The position numbers were made by a program, and so were the translations under genes. 64,000 nt of DNA, taken from the NCBI GenBank assembly GCA_024138025.1, contig JAMXBD010000397.1, positions 496,001-560,000 of the forward strand, read 5' to 3'. This document shows, one piece after another, positions 61,481 through 64,000 of this stretch; position 1 is the first letter of the stretch, and every line of letters starts with the position of its first letter. The stretch is from Combretum micranthum. Its lineage: Eukaryota; Streptophyta; Magnoliopsida; Myrtales; Combretaceae. The notes under the pieces are model-generated. The model made no database searches. It saw nothing but the letters and a program-made list of their open reading frames with translations, and was not told where the DNA came from.

Positions 61481-62406
61481 TATCATACCCCCATAGGATA
61501 CCATAGTAGTATTAACATAACATGTAATAATCTAAAGTCACAGACATTCTGATTAATCAATTTAAGGCTTTTAAAAAGGTACATGAACATAGAACGATCA
61601 AAATACTCCGTGGCATGGACAATTATGACATGATCAAAAGTTGATTAGAATAAGAAAAATATTGCATACATATAATAGTTCTTAAATATTACATCATAAC
61701 TTTAGAACTTTACAAACTTTAGTCTCCAAAAGACTTCATTAATACAAGATTATAACTGTTAGTCTCCAAAGAACTTCATTACATATAGAAAATATTTTCT
61801 TCAACTTCTATCCAAATTTCTTTTCTATCGTATACTAGCTTCCATTCCCTAGACTTTATCGTTCCCCTTAATTTCCTTTAAACAAACAATCTATAGCCAA
61901 GTGAGCACAACAAGCTCAATGAATAACCAAATCTTAACACAATTCAATCAAAATCAATTAAAATTTAATTAACAAGCATATGTAAAGCAACGATCAACCA
62001 AATGCAACAATTATGATTTGAATGACTAGAATTCAAATCAACAAAGATTTAAGCCCCCTCTTAAGGGTTAAAGGACTAACTCAAGTAATTCATGCCAGGA
62101 GAGAAAAAAAACTAAGGAAGGAGAAATTCTTTTCAAAGACATACACACACACACACACCCCTATATATATATATATATATATATATATGCATATAGGTAA
62201 TATGGCCTCCAATTCTCCTTAGAAATTAGAAACTTCACCAAGTATTAGCATCTCAATGTTAGCTCTCATCAGGCGATGTCCTTCAGTGCTTACTTAGTTC
62301 CTAGAAGGCTAATAGCTCAGGGGTAACAATGCATTACCCTAGGGCTGATATGCTAATATGTGACCAAAATACCATGTAGATGCAAGTTATGTTATGGTAC
62401 AATACA
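61481..62406 (-). mobile_element. 5' LTR of the minus-strand gag element, partial
   Basis: It starts TATCATACCCCC on the plus strand, next to the primer binding site; the common start TGTCACACCCC appears to have changed by transitions. About 926 bp are visible before another LTR interrupts it at 62407. It contains (AC)8 at 62143-62158 and (TA)13 at 62162-62188. It does not resemble the long LTR family beyond its first bases. Confidence 0.6.
62143..62188. repeat. Compound microsatellite (AC)n-(TA)n
   Basis: (AC)8 is followed by CCCC and then an uninterrupted TA run of 27 bases. Confidence 0.95.
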
Positions 62407-64000
62407 TGTCACACCCCGAAGGATATCCTAAACGTAACAGTCTATCGTACACAATACTAAAGTCTAAGAATGACTACCTCAATCACACAGAGGCTTCCAT
62501 ATCATGTACAAGATGTACATCACAACAAAGAGAACGTATCGGAATAGCGTAATTTACATTAATAATGATTAAATAACAAGGTAAGGAGAATGCTTATCAT
62601 AAACATACACATGGTAAATTATAATTCTTAGGGACATATCACGCTATTGTCTTCCAATCAAAATAAATACACTTCTTAGCATTTCCAAAACACTAACATA
62701 CATACATTATATATAAGGAACCTTACAAAATAACTTCATCTTATGTCCCCAGTGCCTTCATAAAAGTTTAACATCCTTTCATGACTTCCTTAACGTCATG
62801 ATCTTCGATTTAAACCACGGGTATACCTGTTTCAACAAAATCTATGGGGGTATAAGCTTACAACTAGCTTAGTGAAGTATTCCTTTTTCATTCGCACCAA
62901 GGTTTCAAATAAGATCATTTAAATTTTCACACATATGCTATGCATACAATGCAACAATCACGTGATTATACAAATATATATAGTTTTCCGGAAACCATAT
63001 ATAGAACGGATTTACCCCTCCATATCGAAGGTTAGGGAATTGTTAATGAAGATCCGCGACCTTCTACTGCTAGTCCTCAGGTCTCCACCCAAAGCATTCG
63101 GTTGGTTCGACTCCAAACCTAGAGTCACATTCCCCAAGCGATTTGGATTCTCTAGGAAAGAACATGGCCCATGTCCCAGCACGATAGCAACCAATCCAAC
63201 TCTACGGGTAGGAGTAGCAGCCTTCCGAAAGAAATGTGATTTGATTGGAAGTTCCGATATTCTTAATTCTCATTTCATACGTAAGCATAGAATCACATAT
63301 ATAAATACTCCCAGATTCCCCATATATATCCATTTTTATCTTTTCTTAGTAATGCTCCTACTTTTCAAGCACAAGCAAGGTAACGAAATTAAGAGGAATA
63401 ACTCACTCGTCCATTTCGCAATCTTCTTAGTCGTAGCAATTCTCAGGAAGGACAACCTCATATCCTTCGTCACCTAGATAAAATAAATACCTGGGATGAG
63501 TATTTCGTGAAAATTCTACTTAAGCTTTCTAATTCTATTTCACTATGTTCGTCAAAATCGTATAGAATGAAATTCTAATTTAAAATGGTCATAACTTGCT
63601 AATTTTAACTCGGAATTTCGCATATAATATACCGCTTTCTACCTATTTGAAAAGATCTATCCATTTCTAAGGTTATTTTTGTCATATAAGGTAGTTTAGG
63701 TTCCTAAACCGTAGGTATAGATTTAAAACGAATATTTCTAGATTTTGCGAAATAATTTTCTAACTCAACTTCATTCAAAAATCCTTTAGTAAAAATATAG
63801 ATATATATATATATATACATATATGATTGATAAATCCCTTGAGTATATAGATAAGCTCACTTTATGTGCAAAAATTCTAATGGTAGTGTCTTAATAATTT
63901 ATTTCATAAAACAATTCATTTTGAAGTGTTAAAACTTAACTTAACAAATTTCTTTTCAAGTATTTTGAAGAAACTTTATATTTTCCTAGGTTACTATAAA
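62407..64000 (-). mobile_element. Minus-oriented long LTR, runs off the right edge
   Basis: It starts TGTCACACCCCGAAGG. It follows, in reverse complement, the solo LTR 7568-11945 from its end to about 10280, including the 'TAGCTTATACCCC' stretch near 62849, a GGATTTACCCCTCC block near 63008, and the conserved inverted repeat near 63577. It is the closest relative of that copy here. A possible TSD half, ATACA (62402-62406), precedes it; the partner lies outside the window. Whether it is solo or part of an element cannot be told. The ORF at 62935-63477 crosses LTR modules and is not a gene. Confidence 0.88.

Noticed and set aside
62935..63477. 180-residue ORF on the plus strand
   Set aside because: It runs antisense through conserved LTR modules of the copy starting at 62407; sister LTRs do not keep the frame open.

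Overview
The window looks like repeat-dense, AT-rich DNA from a large plant nuclear genome. I see no convincing host gene, tRNA, rRNA or CRISPR array. Almost all of it is long-terminal-repeat (LTR) retrotransposon sequence of the Ty3/gypsy type, inserted copy into copy. Plant origin is inferred from initiator-tRNA-Met-type primer binding sites, a chromodomain at the end of the integrase, and 5-bp target site duplications (TSDs). The species cannot be named from this sequence.

Left block (1-20363). The outermost element has a long LTR entering from the left edge (1-1549 and 14528-14718), a primer binding site, a short 2.3-kb interior with a broken gag remnant and no pol, a purine tract, and a truncated 3' LTR (17008-20146). 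It resembles a LARD, a non-autonomous element with very long LTRs. Its 5' LTR holds three solo LTRs nested inside one another: 1550-14522 (minus, TSD ATAGT), 4910-12963 (minus, TSD GAAGG) and 7568-11945 (plus, TSD ACATA).

Middle block (20147-43802 plus its right arm). Two inverted arms of about 220 bp (20147-20363 and 43803-44035) enclose an internal piece of a minus-strand LTR. Into this piece went solo LTR 21219-39061 (TSD ATGAT) and solo LTR 39517-43251 (TSD GAAAC). Solo LTR 21219-39061 itself received two insertions. One is a complete 10.48-kb Tekay/Del-like chromovirus (23923-34401, TSD GAACA). The other is solo LTR 35442-38958 (TSD TAAAT). The chromovirus carries gag, protease, reverse transcriptase, RNase H, integrase and chromodomain, but the frame is broken several times.

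Right block (43803-64000). A diverged LTR-like sequence is split by solo LTR 44791-49155 (TSD ATACC), which carries a run of 134 G. After a minus LTR fragment comes a decayed non-autonomous element with a Lys/Glu-rich relic gene and an 82-bp tandem repeat. It is split by solo LTR 56547-59993 (TSD CCGGC/TCGGC). Next are a minus-strand gag relic with its primer binding site and LTR, and a last minus LTR that runs off the right edge.

Taken together, nine insertions are bounded by matched TSDs: eight solo LTRs and one full element. The long LTRs (3.4-4.9 kb) share a module order: TG start, TATA box, a conserved inverted repeat, a variable tandem-repeat slot, and a GGGGCGTGACA-type end. The most unusual observations are that variable slot, the 136-bp GC-rich tandem array in the chromovirus LTRs, the poly-G run where the TATA box should be, and the inverted arms.
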